From a virus, in IMG/VR virus record IMGVR_UViG_3300018080_008436, positions 1 through 58,997 of that record: a stretch of 58,997 bases of DNA; one strand, written 5' to 3'. Position numbers and translations under genes: made by a program. Positions 1 to 6,693 of this stretch are shown here, one piece after another (positions within the stretch are counted from its first letter, which is position 1; each line of letters starts with the position of its first letter). Below the pieces are notes generated by a model, which ran no database searches, was not told the origin of the DNA, and was given only the letters and a program-made list of their open reading frames with translations.

Positions 1-720
1 TCATCTTAGGGAACCCCTATTTTTTGGTTTTCTAACTTCAACATCAGGAAGATACATACCACCATACCCATCATCTTTACCAATTGGTTTAGATACAGAC
101 ACTATGTTCTTTAAAGGTATCCTACCTGCCGCCCTTATATAATCATCAGGATCAATCATAAATAAATCTAAACCATCTACGTCAATCGCTAAAACAACAC
201 CAATATGACCACTAGGTATATACTCAGCCGCTGTTTCAGGATAAGGAGATAAATTGATCTGCTCATCCTCTGGAACAATCGCCCCCCTACCATCTGTATC
301 TAAATAACCCTGATCTAATATCCTATGCCAATCCTCTAAAGTAACACCACGATATAAAACCCCACCCGTAATATCAACCCTATACTTAGGACCCAATTCC
401 TTAGTGTAACCTATTATGTCCTTAGTCTTCCTATGACGACGACCCGTATCTTCCATCTCACCTATTATGTTTTCTCTATAATGAGTGGGAATATTGTCAT
501 TGAGAGAATGAAGATCCTTTAAAACTTCATCACGATCTTTAAGCGTTATAGGACTATAACCCTGATTCCGTTTCCGAAACTCTAATAATCGTAATTTGCG
601 CCTGAGAGAATCATACTTCTCATAATCACCCTCTTGATAATTCTTACGTAAATCATCAATCGCTGACTTGAGTCTCTCTATTTCAACATCTAATGAAGAA
701 GCTACACGTATAATTTTCAT
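1..720 (-). CDS. Unknown phage protein with a possible ADP-ribosyltransferase-like C-terminal domain
   Basis: 239 residues. The first ~80 residues are highly charged and probably helical. From about residue 115 a compact domain appears: a VLYRGVT strand, a segment NLSPYPETAAEYI, a VVLAIDVDGLDL strand, and IPLKNIVSVSKP near the end. This order (LYRG, then S-x-x-x-ETA helix, then hydrophobic strand and IPLxxI) resembles small ADP-ribosyltransferase/Tpt1-like folds; catalysis is inferred, not shown. The TGA stop is at the first bases of the window. The start has no good Shine-Dalgarno; the short repeat TAGGGAACCC lies both inside the 3' end of the gene and just upstream of the ATG. Confidence 0.6.
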   Translation of the reverse strand: MKIIRVASSLDVEIERLKSAIDDLRKNYQEGDYEKYDSLRRKLRLLEFRKRNQGYSPITLKDRDEVLKDLHSLNDNIPTHYRENIIGEMEDTGRRHRKTKDIIGYTKELGPKYRVDITGGVLYRGVTLEDWHRILDQGYLDTDGRGAIVPEDEQINLSPYPETAAEYIPSGHIGVVLAIDVDGLDLFMIDPDDYIRAAGRIPLKNIVSVSKPIGKDDGYGGMYLPDVEVRKPKNRGSLR

Positions 721-745
721 TTTTAGGGAACCCTTATTCGAGCAT

Positions 746-982
746 TTATCTATTATTTAAGGAATCCATTAAATTCTCAAAATTATCTTCTGAAAGAATA
801 GGATAATTACCATCAGGATTTTTGGATATAATACCATAAGGCTTTCTGTCACCAGACCAAACCAACTTTATTGTGTTGTCGAAGATCTTATCAAGAATAC
901 ATTGACTCATTATCTTGCCCTTGATATGAATAACTGTCTCACCCTCTTGAACATTCTGACCTAACATGTCTGTGGCTATCAT
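746..982 (-). CDS. Small hypothetical protein
   Basis: 78 residues, unrecognised. The central part (ETVIHIKGKIMSQCILDKIF then IKLVWSG) looks like a short beta-rich, SH3-like barrel; the C-terminus is acidic (SEDNFENLMDSL). The ribosome site is weak (ACATAGG about 10 bases upstream of ATG); a second ATG five codons in is an alternative. Lies between two other unknown genes and is read in the same direction. Confidence 0.6.
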   Translation of the reverse strand: MIATDMLGQNVQEGETVIHIKGKIMSQCILDKIFDNTIKLVWSGDRKPYGIISKNPDGNYPILSEDNFENLMDSLNNR

Positions 983-1024
983 AAAATAAACCTATGTAAA
1001 AAATAATAAATACATAGTTCTATC

Positions 1025-1381
1025 TTATCCCATCCCTTCCCTTTCTTCCTTCTGTCTATCTGTTTCACCATGGAAAGCTTTGGCCGCATTACTGATTTCT
1101 ATTAAACCCTCATAATGAAGATCTGTTAAAAACTCTGTTCCAATAATTACACCTGGAAAACTTCCATCATCAGCTATTGAAGGATCATTGGACATAATCT
1201 CTAAATACGTATGCCCATTAGAACCAACCTGAATTGTTATATCACAATTACCTAAATTAACCCCTCCATCACTACGACAATTCTCTAAAAAATCATACTT
1301 ATTATCTGAATAACAATACTTACCCTGAGAAAACTCCTTAGTTTCCCTGATAACAGACGTTACTATCCCTACATTAGACAT
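1025..1381 (-). CDS. Hypothetical protein
   Basis: 118 residues, not recognised. Contains two cysteines in an NCRSDGGVNLGNCD segment, a beta-rich middle (ITIQVGSNGHTYLEIM) and a charged C-terminus (DRQKEEREGMG). A good Shine-Dalgarno (CTGGAGATTTAGT before ATG) fixes the start. First gene downstream of the 560-base non-coding block, which probably carries its promoter. Confidence 0.7.
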   Translation of the reverse strand: MSNVGIVTSVIRETKEFSQGKYCYSDNKYDFLENCRSDGGVNLGNCDITIQVGSNGHTYLEIMSNDPSIADDGSFPGVIIGTEFLTDLHYEGLIEISNAAKAFHGETDRQKEEREGMG

Positions 1382-1868
1382 ACTAAATCTCCAGTTATAT
1401 AACCATAAGAATATTATACAAAAGCTCTAGGGAACCAATATTTTAGGGAACCCATATACACCTCTTTAGTAATTTTTACTAATTTAATATACTTTAGTAA
1501 TTTTTACTAATTTAACCCCTTACATGTATACTATTGAGCGTTGCGATTTCACAAGCGAAAATCTTGTGTGGTGTGAAAAAATTTAGGGAACCCTTATTTT
1601 CCTGTGTGAAAAAATTTAGGGAACCCTTATCACCCTGATAGGGTTCAAGGTGGAACCCTTATCGAAGACAAAGAGCTTCACTTTGCCTCAAGGACAAAGA
1701 GCTTCGCAATCTAGTTTTAGGGCACCCCCTACACCTGAAAAAGGTCAAATATTCGGAGGGGGGTGGGGGTACGTTTTCCCATATATAGAACATGCGTTTT
1801 TATATAAAAAATAAAAACAGTAGTACTCTTTTCATAATGCCTGCCGCTGTCCACCTGATTCTGGCAAA
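1382..1868. other. Non-coding, repeat-rich control region
   Basis: No supportable gene on either strand. It contains two 17-base palindromes 28 bases apart, two 27-base direct repeats (1571-1597 and 1604-1630) made of GTGTGAAAAAATT followed by TAGGGAACCCTTAT, a hairpin at 1637-1663 with arms GATAGGGTTC and GAACCCTTATC, and two copies of GACAAAGAGCTTC near 1667 and 1694. This is the density of sites expected of a regulatory or replication-control region; which one cannot be decided here. Confidence 0.6.
1466..1510. repeat. Paired 17-base palindromes (operator-like)
   Basis: Two copies of TTAGTAATTTTTACTAA at 1466-1482 and 1494-1510, start-to-start distance 28 bases. The same site in the other polarity occurs as pairs with the same 28-base spacing at 15474 and 31698. 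Probably binding sites for a dimeric regulator. Confidence 0.55.
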
Positions 1869-1899
1869 AGAAAAACCCCGCCTATCTCTAAGCGGGGTC
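1869..1899 (-). terminator. Intrinsic terminator
   Basis: Read on the minus strand: ACCCCGC, a 10-base loop, GCGGGGT and then TTTTTC. Sits about 45 bases after the stop of the gene at 1945-2499. Confidence 0.85.
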
Positions 1900-1944
1900 A
1901 AGTTATTATTAAGTTTGGGATATAGAATCAGGTTAGTTCATACT

Positions 1945-2499
1945 TCATCCTCGTTTGTACAGTCGATGAGCGTTGTATCCTGCTACTTCGTTGTCTTGAG
2001 CAAATTTCCAGTATTTGGTAATGACCTGAGCCGACATGTCCTCATCGTCGATATGCTGGCTCATAAGCGTTACAAACTCAAAGTTGGACTCATCTACGAC
2101 TCCTTGGTCTACTTTGCGCGAGAGGCCGCAATAACGCGCTTCTCCGACCTCTGAAATGAACATCCCAGAGTAGAACCCTGTCAACTCATGCTTGTTAACG
2201 AATTGATCGGCATTGCACCAGATATAGACCGAGTTCTTTTTGGTCTTCAGCAAGGGGACAAACTGTTTGTCAATGCAATACCCTTTCCATCCGTCTTGCC
2301 AATTGAACGCGCCGACGCTAAACAGCCCCTTAGGCGAACCATGACCCATCATCATAATACGATCATGAGAGGCGATAAGTTCTTTGAGTTCTTGAGGGGT
2401 AACGCCCCCTGTTACAACTGTCTTGTCTTGGATATCTTTGTAGATGATTTCCAAGAACTGTGTTGAGTTGTCTTTAGGATGGATGATTAGGGTTGTCAT
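1945..2499 (-). CDS. Putative caspase-fold (His/Cys dyad) protein
   Basis: 184 residues. Opens with a beta strand (MTTLIIHPKD), then an acidic helix, then RIMMMGHGSPKG with His53, a second hydrophobic strand NSVYIWCNAD with Cys95, and a conserved-looking SGMFISEVGEARY. A hydrophobic strand ending in HG followed about 40 residues later by a strand ending in C is the caspase/clostripain-like dyad layout, so a cysteine peptidase or a caspase-like pseudo-enzyme is the best guess. Strong Shine-Dalgarno (CAGGAGATAAGAA) and its own promoter and terminator make it a one-gene unit. Family membership is inference from motif layout only. Confidence 0.6.
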   Translation of the reverse strand: MTTLIIHPKDNSTQFLEIIYKDIQDKTVVTGGVTPQELKELIASHDRIMMMGHGSPKGLFSVGAFNWQDGWKGYCIDKQFVPLLKTKKNSVYIWCNADQFVNKHELTGFYSGMFISEVGEARYCGLSRKVDQGVVDESNFEFVTLMSQHIDDEDMSAQVITKYWKFAQDNEVAGYNAHRLYKRG

Positions 2500-2519
2500 T
2501 TCTTATCTCCTGTTACTAT

Positions 2520-2547
2520 AACATAGCATACCGAGAGAATAAGTCAA
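2520..2547 (-). promoter_or_regulatory. Sigma70-like promoter
   Basis: TTGACT, 16 bases, TATGTT preceded by TGC (extended -10). The ~40 bases around it are nearly identical to the promoter at 3141-3168. Drives the gene at 1945-2499. Confidence 0.8.
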
Positions 2548-2553
2548 ATCGAT

Positions 2554-2901
2554 TCAGAACTTAATGTTGTGTTTTTCCATCAATTCTTCCATAAACTTTA
2601 ATTCTTCAACATTCCGTTTCAATTTTTTATGTTTCCGCTTCAACTCTTTGAGATTCTTTACATCCCAATGTAAATCAAAAGCGTATGCAATAGGTCGCTC
2701 ATCCTCTGGGGTATTCGGAAAGAATTTCACATCTTCCCTTGGTTTCCAATCCTTCACTTCATCCCAAGGGACCGTCAGACAAGTTTTATCTTCAAAGACA
2801 CAATGAACGCCGTTATCCCTATGAAAGCCATAGGTCTTGACCAATTCTCCCTCTGGTGTCTCGTAGTAAATTCCCGCTACAAAGTTCTCTTTAGTATTCA
2901 T
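2554..2901 (-). CDS. Hypothetical protein, beta domain plus basic coiled coil
   Basis: 115 residues from the ATG at 2901, chosen because GCGGAGGATGCGTCTA precedes it and the ATG overlaps the TAA stop of the upstream gene. The N-terminal ~60 residues look beta-rich (FVAGIYYETPEGELVKTYGF, then HCVFEDKTCLTVPWDEV); the last ~45 residues are a heptad-like basic/acidic helix (LKELKRKHKKLKRNVEELKFMEELMEK). Unrecognised. Confidence 0.7.
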   Translation of the reverse strand: MNTKENFVAGIYYETPEGELVKTYGFHRDNGVHCVFEDKTCLTVPWDEVKDWKPREDVKFFPNTPEDERPIAYAFDLHWDVKNLKELKRKHKKLKRNVEELKFMEELMEKHNIKF

Positions 2902-3116
2902 TAGACGCATCCTCCGCAACATTGGTGACCGCAAGTCTGGCATTCGCCTGCTGTCCAGTTGTCAAGGTCAGCATTTCCGTTTTTAGTTGGTCCGTAATCC
3001 CCTCCGCATTTGGGACAGATACGATAGTTGAAACAGTTTGTATTTTCGCAGGAGACAGGACAATCATTATAATTGTTTTTGATCTCATAGTGAGGTTCGC
3101 ATAAATGGCATTTCAT
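2901..3116 (-). CDS. Cys-rich zinc-ribbon-like small protein
   Basis: 71 residues with 12 cysteines, including CxxC at residues 3-6, CPKCGG, and CQTCGHQCCGGC at the end. Several metal-binding knuckles are likely. Start supported by AAAGGAGATAACACT before ATG and a promoter 20 bases further up. Translationally coupled to the next gene (TAATG overlap). No function assigned. Confidence 0.75.
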   Translation of the reverse strand: MKCHLCEPHYEIKNNYNDCPVSCENTNCFNYRICPKCGGDYGPTKNGNADLDNWTAGECQTCGHQCCGGCV

Positions 3117-3140
3117 AGTGTTATCTCCTTTGTTTACTAT

Positions 3141-3168
3141 AACATAGCATACCGAGAGAATAAGTCAA
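3141..3168 (-). promoter_or_regulatory. Sigma70-like promoter
   Basis: TTGACT, 16 bases, TATGTT with upstream TGC. Near-duplicate of the promoter at 2520-2547. Drives the two-gene unit 3116 to 2554. Confidence 0.8.
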
Positions 3169-3194
3169 GCTGTCCAGGTGCTTTTCTTTCTTTC

Positions 3195-3268
3195 GAAAAG
3201 AGTACTACTAAAGTGGTTCAGATCAAGATCTTGATCGATGATCAAAATCAGCAGTATTCTTTTCGGAA
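3195..3268. repeat. Degenerate copy of the dispersed GAGTACT hairpin
   Basis: Left arm GAAAAGAGTACTACT and right arm AGCAGTATTCTTTTC are present but separated by about 45 bases that contain another palindrome, GATCAAGATCTTGATC. The insert could be an intruding sequence. Confidence 0.6.
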
Positions 3269-3281
3269 ATGACAGAAGCCA

Positions 3282-3312
3282 GAAAAAGGCCCTCAACCGA
3301 AGTCAAGGGCCA
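3282..3312 (-). terminator. Intrinsic terminator
   Basis: Minus strand: GGCCCTTGACTTCGGTTGAGGGCC then TTTTT. Follows the zinc-ribbon gene at 3350-3511. Confidence 0.85.
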
Positions 3313-3349
3313 TTGCGCAATCCCCTCTGGATTTGGGACCTAAATTGTC

Positions 3350-3511
3350 TTAGATTGGCTTATAATGAACCTCTCCGCATTTTGAACAGACAATCTCGTT
3401 TGTCTCGCATGGATGGACATAGCTTTCAAATTCCCGAAAGCAAGTCGAACATTTGAGAACCCAGAGATTCTTTTTGTCGTCATAGCTAATGACTTCAATC
3501 GTTCCGTACAT
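3350..3511 (-). CDS. 53-residue zinc-ribbon protein
   Basis: Short reading frame between a terminator and the gene at 3536. The protein starts MYGTIEVISYDDKKN and carries two CxxC pairs, CSTC and CSKC, about 22 residues apart, the pattern of a small zinc ribbon. GGAAGGAGATACCC precedes the ATG. The DNA between it and the upstream gene is one arm of the dispersed hairpin. Confidence 0.75.
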   Translation of the reverse strand: MYGTIEVISYDDKKNLWVLKCSTCFREFESYVHPCETNEIVCSKCGEVHYKPI

Positions 3512-3525
3512 GGGTATCTCCTTCC

Positions 3526-3541
3526 GAAAAGAGTACTACTG
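3526..3541. repeat. Half copy of the GAGTACT hairpin at a gene junction
   Basis: GAAAAGAGTACTACTG; on the minus strand CAGTAGTACTCTTTTC, where CAG TAG is the last codon and stop of the gene at 3536-3937 and the arm runs into the Shine-Dalgarno of the next gene. Confidence 0.75.
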
Positions 3542-3937
3542 TTGTGAGTCTTCCCATTCGCGCCATTTTTTGAGGTACTCGCCAGTTTCGGCTCGAATCT
3601 CTTCGACCGTAATGTCGTACCCTTGCAAGGCGTTTACGGTATCCGTAATGTCAAGGGTAATACAAAACTCATGATTCGCCAGTTCTCGATGAATGATAGC
3701 CTTCTTGCCGTTCTCTTCCATGTCCTGAGCGATACCCGCTTTGTGGATCTTTTCCAATCCTTCAAAGAGTTGATCGGCGTTTTCCTTGGGGCAGAAAAGG
3801 CCGTTAATCATCCGAACATAGGTAACGCCCTCTTTTTGTCCTTCGTTGAATTGCTTAATGTTAAAGGCAAAGAACGCACCCATTTCCTTAAGAAGCTTCG
3901 ACTGGGGTTCTTCGATGTACTGGCTAAGATACTTCAT
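3536..3937 (-). CDS. Conserved phage-type hypothetical protein
   Basis: 133 residues beginning MKYLSQYIEEPQSKLLKEMG. The stretch GAFFAFNIKQFNEGQKEG then YVRMINGLFCPKENADQL, followed by an acidic helix ending in KKWREWEDSQQ, reminds me of a small family seen in large phages, but I cannot name a function. Shine-Dalgarno AAAAGGAGAAAACG. Its stop codon is supplied by the half hairpin at 3526-3541. Probably co-transcribed with 3987-4148 from the promoter at 4174. Confidence 0.7.
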   Translation of the reverse strand: MKYLSQYIEEPQSKLLKEMGAFFAFNIKQFNEGQKEGVTYVRMINGLFCPKENADQLFEGLEKIHKAGIAQDMEENGKKAIIHRELANHEFCITLDITDTVNALQGYDITVEEIRAETGEYLKKWREWEDSQQ

Positions 3938-3949
3938 CGTTTTCTCCTT

Positions 3950-3967
3950 TTGAAAAGAGTACTACTG
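3950..3967. repeat. Half copy of the GAGTACT hairpin
   Basis: GAAAAGAGTACTACTGTTG between two genes. The flank ACTCACAACAG before the arm is shared with the half copy at 3526, so the two junctions are related over ~30 bases. Confidence 0.7.
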
Positions 3968-3986
3968 TTGTGAGTTTTTCCATGTT

Positions 3987-4148
3987 TTACCCCAAGTTAT
4001 AGTTATCGGGATTCGGCGGATTTTCAACGTCTCCGGTTGCATAGGCCAACAACTCGACAATGTATTCTTGATTGTCGTCGGCGGTTGTTATTCCGATCTC
4101 TCGGAACTGGAAAAGGACTTGAGCGACTTTTGCTAGGAATTGGTTCAT
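3987..4148 (-). CDS. Small hypothetical protein
   Basis: 53 residues from the ATG at 4148 (AAAGGAGATAAGACA upstream); starts MNQFLAKVAQVLFQFREIG, a probable amphipathic helix, and ends in a Pro/Asn-rich tail (NPPNPDNYNLG). Unrecognised. Confidence 0.65.
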   Translation of the reverse strand: MNQFLAKVAQVLFQFREIGITTADDNQEYIVELLAYATGDVENPPNPDNYNLG

Positions 4149-4173
4149 TGTCTTATCTCCTTTGTCTACTTCT

Positions 4174-4201
4174 AACATAGCTCAAGATAGTGAAAAGTCA
4201 A
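4174..4201 (-). promoter_or_regulatory. Sigma70-like promoter
   Basis: TTGACT, 16 bases, TATGTT (GCTATGTTAG). Drives 3987-4148 and probably 3536 and 3350. Confidence 0.75.
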
Positions 4202-4225
4202 ACCGGTCTCCCGAGTTTTTTCATC

Positions 4226-4270
4226 TTTCAAAAAGAGTACTACTGTTTCACTTCAGCAGTACTCTTTTCA
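4226..4270. repeat. Dispersed GAGTACT hairpin, full copy
   Basis: Arms AAAAAGAGTACTACTG and CAGCAGTACTCTTTT around a TTTCACTT loop. Lies between the promoter at 4174 and the terminator of the next unit. Confidence 0.85.
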
Positions 4271-4296
4271 GAAGGAGGAGAGGGGGAGGGGGGGCA

Positions 4297-4328
4297 ATAA
4301 AAAACCCCCTGCTCAGAAGAACAGGGGG
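4297..4328 (-). terminator. Intrinsic terminator
   Basis: Minus strand: CCCCCTGTTCTTCTGAGCAGGGGG followed by TTTTTTA. Ends the gene at 4360-4875. Confidence 0.85.
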
Positions 4329-4359
4329 CGGGCTTGGGGGACGCTTGGCGCGTCTTGGG

Positions 4360-4875
4360 TTAGGTAATGGGTTCGGGGGCCATTTCCTCTTCGACTTCGT
4401 CAGCCGTTACGGTATGGAGTTTGCGCAGGTATTCTACGCGAACATTGAAGGTCAAATGACCCTCTTTTGGGGGCCGTTTCTCAGAGGCGATCATTGTATG
4501 CTCGTAGTTCTCTTTGGGGACTTCTTGACCGTTGAGGAAGTATTGCGTTACGGTCTTGACGTTGTCGAAGGTTCCCGACTCCAAACGAACGGCGAGAGTA
4601 CCCGATTTGAGATGCCGTAAGGTCGTCGGATAGTTGACCCATTCATAACCTTTCAGACCTGCATTCTCGGCGGGGAGAGAGCCGTCAACGCGACCATGCT
4701 TGACTTCAAGAATGTTGTCGTACTTGACCGCGATCCGACAGAGCATGAGCGTCCGTTTCGTCAACGGCAGACCCGTATATGCTTTCTTGACCTTGACGGG
4801 GCGTTCCCATTCGACCATGATATTTGCGCCGTTGGGGATGACTTTCAAAGCTTCGTTGAACTGTTCGATTTTCAT
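4360..4875 (-). CDS. Hypothetical protein, single-gene unit
   Basis: 171 residues starting MKIEQFNEALKVIPNGANI. Largely beta-like with conserved-looking patches (VEWERPVKVKKAYTGLPLTK and GYEWVNYPTTLRHLKSG), ending in a Glu-rich tail. No motif for an enzyme. The ribosome site is modest (AAAGGGTAACAACA). It has its own promoter (4930) and terminator (4297). Confidence 0.7.
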   Translation of the reverse strand: MKIEQFNEALKVIPNGANIMVEWERPVKVKKAYTGLPLTKRTLMLCRIAVKYDNILEVKHGRVDGSLPAENAGLKGYEWVNYPTTLRHLKSGTLAVRLESGTFDNVKTVTQYFLNGQEVPKENYEHTMIASEKRPPKEGHLTFNVRVEYLRKLHTVTADEVEEEMAPEPIT

Positions 4876-4929
4876 TGTTGTTACCCTTTGTTTTGTTGTT
4901 CCCTTGGTAGCCCTTTTGCTGATACCCCT

Positions 4930-4957
4930 ACAGTAGCATCTCTAAAGAGGAAGTCAA
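4930..4957 (-). promoter_or_regulatory. Sigma70-like promoter
   Basis: TTGACT, 16 bases ending in TGC, TACTGT. Upstream of 4360-4875 with a ~50-base leader. Confidence 0.65.
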
Positions 4958-4980
4958 GCGCAGTTGTGCGATTTTTTTAT

Positions 4981-5029
4981 TTTCAAAAACAATACTCCTG
5001 TTTCTGTTCAGCAGTACTCTTTTTGAAAA
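4981..5029. repeat. Dispersed GAGTACT hairpin, diverged copy
   Basis: Left arm CAAAAACAATACTCCTG is decayed; right arm CAGCAGTACTCTTTTTG is intact. Confidence 0.75.
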
Positions 5030-5109
5030 CCAGGTGGTTTTCCGCCAGAAAAAAATCGAGAAAAAATTCGAAAAAAATCGGAAATTCTGTCACAGCCGTT
5101 CTGGAGTTA

Positions 5110-5157
5110 TTTCTAAAAAGAGTACTACTGTTTCACTTCAGCAGTAGTCTTTTTGGA
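5110..5157. repeat. Dispersed GAGTACT hairpin, full copy
   Basis: TAAAAAGAGTACTACTG and CAGCAGTAGTCTTTTTGG, loop TTTCACTT; second of two copies between neighbouring units. The 80 bases between the two copies are A-rich with no gene. Confidence 0.85.
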
Positions 5158-5174
5158 ATAGCCTCCAGATACCA

Positions 5175-5204
5175 CAAAAAAAGCCCCCGTCCGAAGACGA
5201 GGGC
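5175..5204 (-). terminator. Intrinsic terminator
   Basis: Minus strand: GCCCTCGTCTTCGGACGGGGGC then TTTTTTT. Ends the gene at 5224. Confidence 0.9.
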
Positions 5205-5223
5205 CAGGGCCAGGGGCCAGGGG

Positions 5224-5382
5224 TTAGTTGTTCTTCAAGGCGTTAAGCTTCTTCATTGCGTCAGCGCAGACCTGCTTGTCCTCTGCGGTTGGCTCTTCAA
5301 GACGACCTGCTTTCATGTCTTGCAAGACCTCTTCAGCAATCGCTTCGGGGTTGACGGCGTCGATGAATTCCTGTTCAGTCAT
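5224..5382 (-). CDS. Small acidic hypothetical protein
   Basis: 52 residues from the ATG at 5382 (CAAGGGAGCAGAAAC upstream), mostly helical and acidic: MTEQEFIDAVNPEAIAEEVL and a C-terminal ADAMKKLNALKNN. A longer frame exists upstream but runs into the promoter. Unrecognised. Confidence 0.65.
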   Translation of the reverse strand: MTEQEFIDAVNPEAIAEEVLQDMKAGRLEEPTAEDKQVCADAMKKLNALKNN

Positions 5383-5417
5383 GTTTCTGCTCCCTTGATT
5401 TGTTAGACTGTACTGAT

Positions 5418-5445
5418 AAGATAGCATCTCTGCCTGGGATGTCAA
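5418..5445 (-). promoter_or_regulatory. Sigma70-like promoter
   Basis: TTGACA, 16 bases ending TGC, TATCTT. Drives 5224-5382. Confidence 0.75.
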
Positions 5446-5516
5446 GTCAGATTTCCAAGTAAAATTTTTTGTACTAGCATAAGAAATCTTATGGCTTCGA
5501 GCTACCCCCGCATCCC

Positions 5517-5560
5517 TTTCAAAAACAGTACTCCTGATTTGATTGAGCAGTACTCTTTTT
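5517..5560. repeat. Dispersed GAGTACT hairpin, diverged copy
   Basis: CAAAAACAGTACTCCTG and GAGCAGTACTCTTTTTG with a loop ATTTGATT. Confidence 0.75.
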
Positions 5561-5646
5561 GTAAGCCAGGTTCAGGCGGAAGGCGATCTGCGGGACAGAA
5601 AAAAGCAAAAAAATCGGAAATCCCTGTCACAGCCGTTCTGGGGCTA

Positions 5647-5691
5647 TTTCTAAAAAGAGTACTACTGTTTCACTTCAGCAGTAGTCTTTTT
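5647..5691. repeat. Dispersed GAGTACT hairpin, full copy
   Basis: Same as the copy at 5110 over its whole length, and both are preceded by the same block AAAAAAATCGGAAAT...GTCACAGCCGTTCTGG, so the unit copied here is larger than the hairpin. Confidence 0.85.
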
Positions 5692-5741
5692 GTAATCCAG
5701 GTGCTGGAAGGCGAGGGCTTCGGTCAAAGTCATCTGGGAAC

Positions 5742-5775
5742 AAAAAAAGCCCTCGACCAAACGGGGCCGAGGGCT
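5742..5775 (-). terminator. Intrinsic terminator
   Basis: Minus strand: AAGCCCTCGGCCCCG, TTTGGTCGAGGGCTT then TTTTT. Two further small stem-loops (GACGAGG/CCTCGTC and ACGGAAGTAG/CTACTTCCGT) lie between it and the stop of 5839-6039. Confidence 0.85.
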
Positions 5776-5838
5776 TGACGACGAGGGGAGAATAACCTCG
5801 TCAGCAGAACGGAAGTAGAGAAGAAATGAACAAAGACC

Positions 5839-6039
5839 CTACTTCCGTTTGGAGTCAGCTTTAGGAGGCTTCTGGGGCAACGGAAGCCGAACGGAACATG
5901 CAAGAGCATTAAATGCTTCTCGCGCCGTAAGAGGCTTCATAGGGGTTACAGGAGCGTTGACATAATTTGTTGTTGCTCGTTGATAGAGATTAGTATGCAT
6001 GAGAAGGGGTTCGTTGACATGGTCTTGCCAGTTTGTCAT
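5839..6039 (-). CDS. Small hypothetical protein
   Basis: 66 residues from the ATG at 6039 (CAAGGAGATCCAAGAA upstream); MTNWQDHVNEPLLMHTNLYQ then a basic, Pro-rich end (LPQKPPKADSKRK). Possibly nucleic-acid binding through the tail; no family recognised. Confidence 0.65.
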   Translation of the reverse strand: MTNWQDHVNEPLLMHTNLYQRATTNYVNAPVTPMKPLTAREAFNALACSVRLPLPQKPPKADSKRK

Positions 6040-6067
6040 TTCTTGGATCTCCTTGGTTACTGGTCCT

Positions 6068-6095
6068 ACTATGACATAGGTTTGGAAGATGTCAA
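6068..6095 (-). promoter_or_regulatory. Sigma70-like promoter
   Basis: TTGACA, 16 bases, CATAGT. Drives 5839-6039. Confidence 0.7.
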
Positions 6096-6119
6096 ATCGA
6101 TCTGGGAGATTTTTCTTCA

Positions 6120-6165
6120 TTTAAAAAGAGTACTCCTAATTTTATTCAGCAGTACTCTTTTTGAA
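6120..6165. repeat. Dispersed GAGTACT hairpin, full copy
   Basis: AAAAAGAGTACTCCTAA and CAGCAGTACTCTTTTTG, loop TTTTATT. Confidence 0.8.
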
Positions 6166-6228
6166 AGCCAGATGCGGGGAAGCCAGATCCGCCAGATTCA
6201 GATGAGGCTGATCTTTCTGTCATGCGCA

Positions 6229-6246
6229 TACATCATTCAGTGGGTA
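6229..6246. repeat. ATTCAGTGGGTAG motif
   Basis: Copy of a second dispersed repeat (CATTCAGTGGGTAG) in the spacer between two GAGTACT hairpins. Confidence 0.6.
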
Positions 6247-6271
6247 GAGGCGATCCAGGATCGAGTAAGTG

Positions 6272-6317
6272 TTTTCAAAAAGAGTACTTCTGTTTTAATT
6301 GAGTAGTACTCTTATTG
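6272..6317. repeat. Dispersed GAGTACT hairpin, full copy
   Basis: CAAAAAGAGTACTTCTG and GAGTAGTACTCTTATTG, loop TTTTAATT. Confidence 0.8.
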
Positions 6318-6412
6318 TACGAACTCGCTATCCAGATAGGCTGACCTTCATAAGATTTCTTATATAAATACAAAAATATTTGTCTTTTGCTGTCACGCCT
6401 TCCAGCGGCTCA

Positions 6413-6460
6413 TTTCTAAAAAGAATACTACTGTTTTGATTCAGCAGTACTCTTTTTGGA
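6413..6460. repeat. Dispersed GAGTACT hairpin, full copy
   Basis: TAAAAAGAATACTACTG and CAGCAGTACTCTTTTTGG, loop TTTTGATT. Third copy within 350 bases; nothing between 6166 and 6494 is coding. Confidence 0.8.
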
Positions 6461-6485
6461 ATCCAGGTGGCACTCGAAGGCTTCG

Positions 6486-6658
6486 CGGGAACACTAAAAA
6501 ACCCCCGATGGGAGGTCGGGGGTTTGTGAGCGGGAGGGTGGACCGCTCTTAGGGCCGAGACGGGTGAGGGTAATCAAGGGGTGGGGAAGCCCGTCTCTAG
6601 GGTTGTCGCATTGCGCGACTGTTGAATTATGTTACCAGTTCATTGCTTGCTCCTTTGT
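6486..6658 (-). ncRNA. Candidate small RNA transcript (promoter and terminator, no real gene)
   Basis: A promoter (6666-6693) and an intrinsic terminator (6495-6524) enclose ~150 bases with no usable gene. A good ribosome site (AAAGGAGCAAGCA) leads into an ATG, but the frame reads only Met-Asn-Trp before TAA (6632-6643). Downstream an 8-base-pair stem GAGACGGG/CCCGTCTC encloses ~25 bases. Either a structured regulatory RNA, a mini-peptide leader, or a gene killed by an early stop (the frame after the TAA stays open to the terminator). Confidence 0.5.
6495..6524 (-). terminator. Intrinsic terminator
   Basis: Minus strand: AACCCCCGACC, TCCCATCGGGGGTT then TTTTAG. Ends the candidate RNA. Confidence 0.85.
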
Positions 6659-6665
6659 TACTATC

Positions 6666-6693
6666 AACATAGCATGTTTAGTTTGATTGTCAA
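6666..6693 (-). promoter_or_regulatory. Sigma70-like promoter
   Basis: TTGACA, 16 bases ending TGC, TATGTT. Full match to the common promoter of this region; drives the candidate RNA at 6486-6658. Confidence 0.8.

Noticed and set aside
1792-2154. Plus-strand frame of 120 codons over the caspase-like gene
   Set aside because: Antisense of 1945-2499; its start lies in the terminator region and nothing supports translation.
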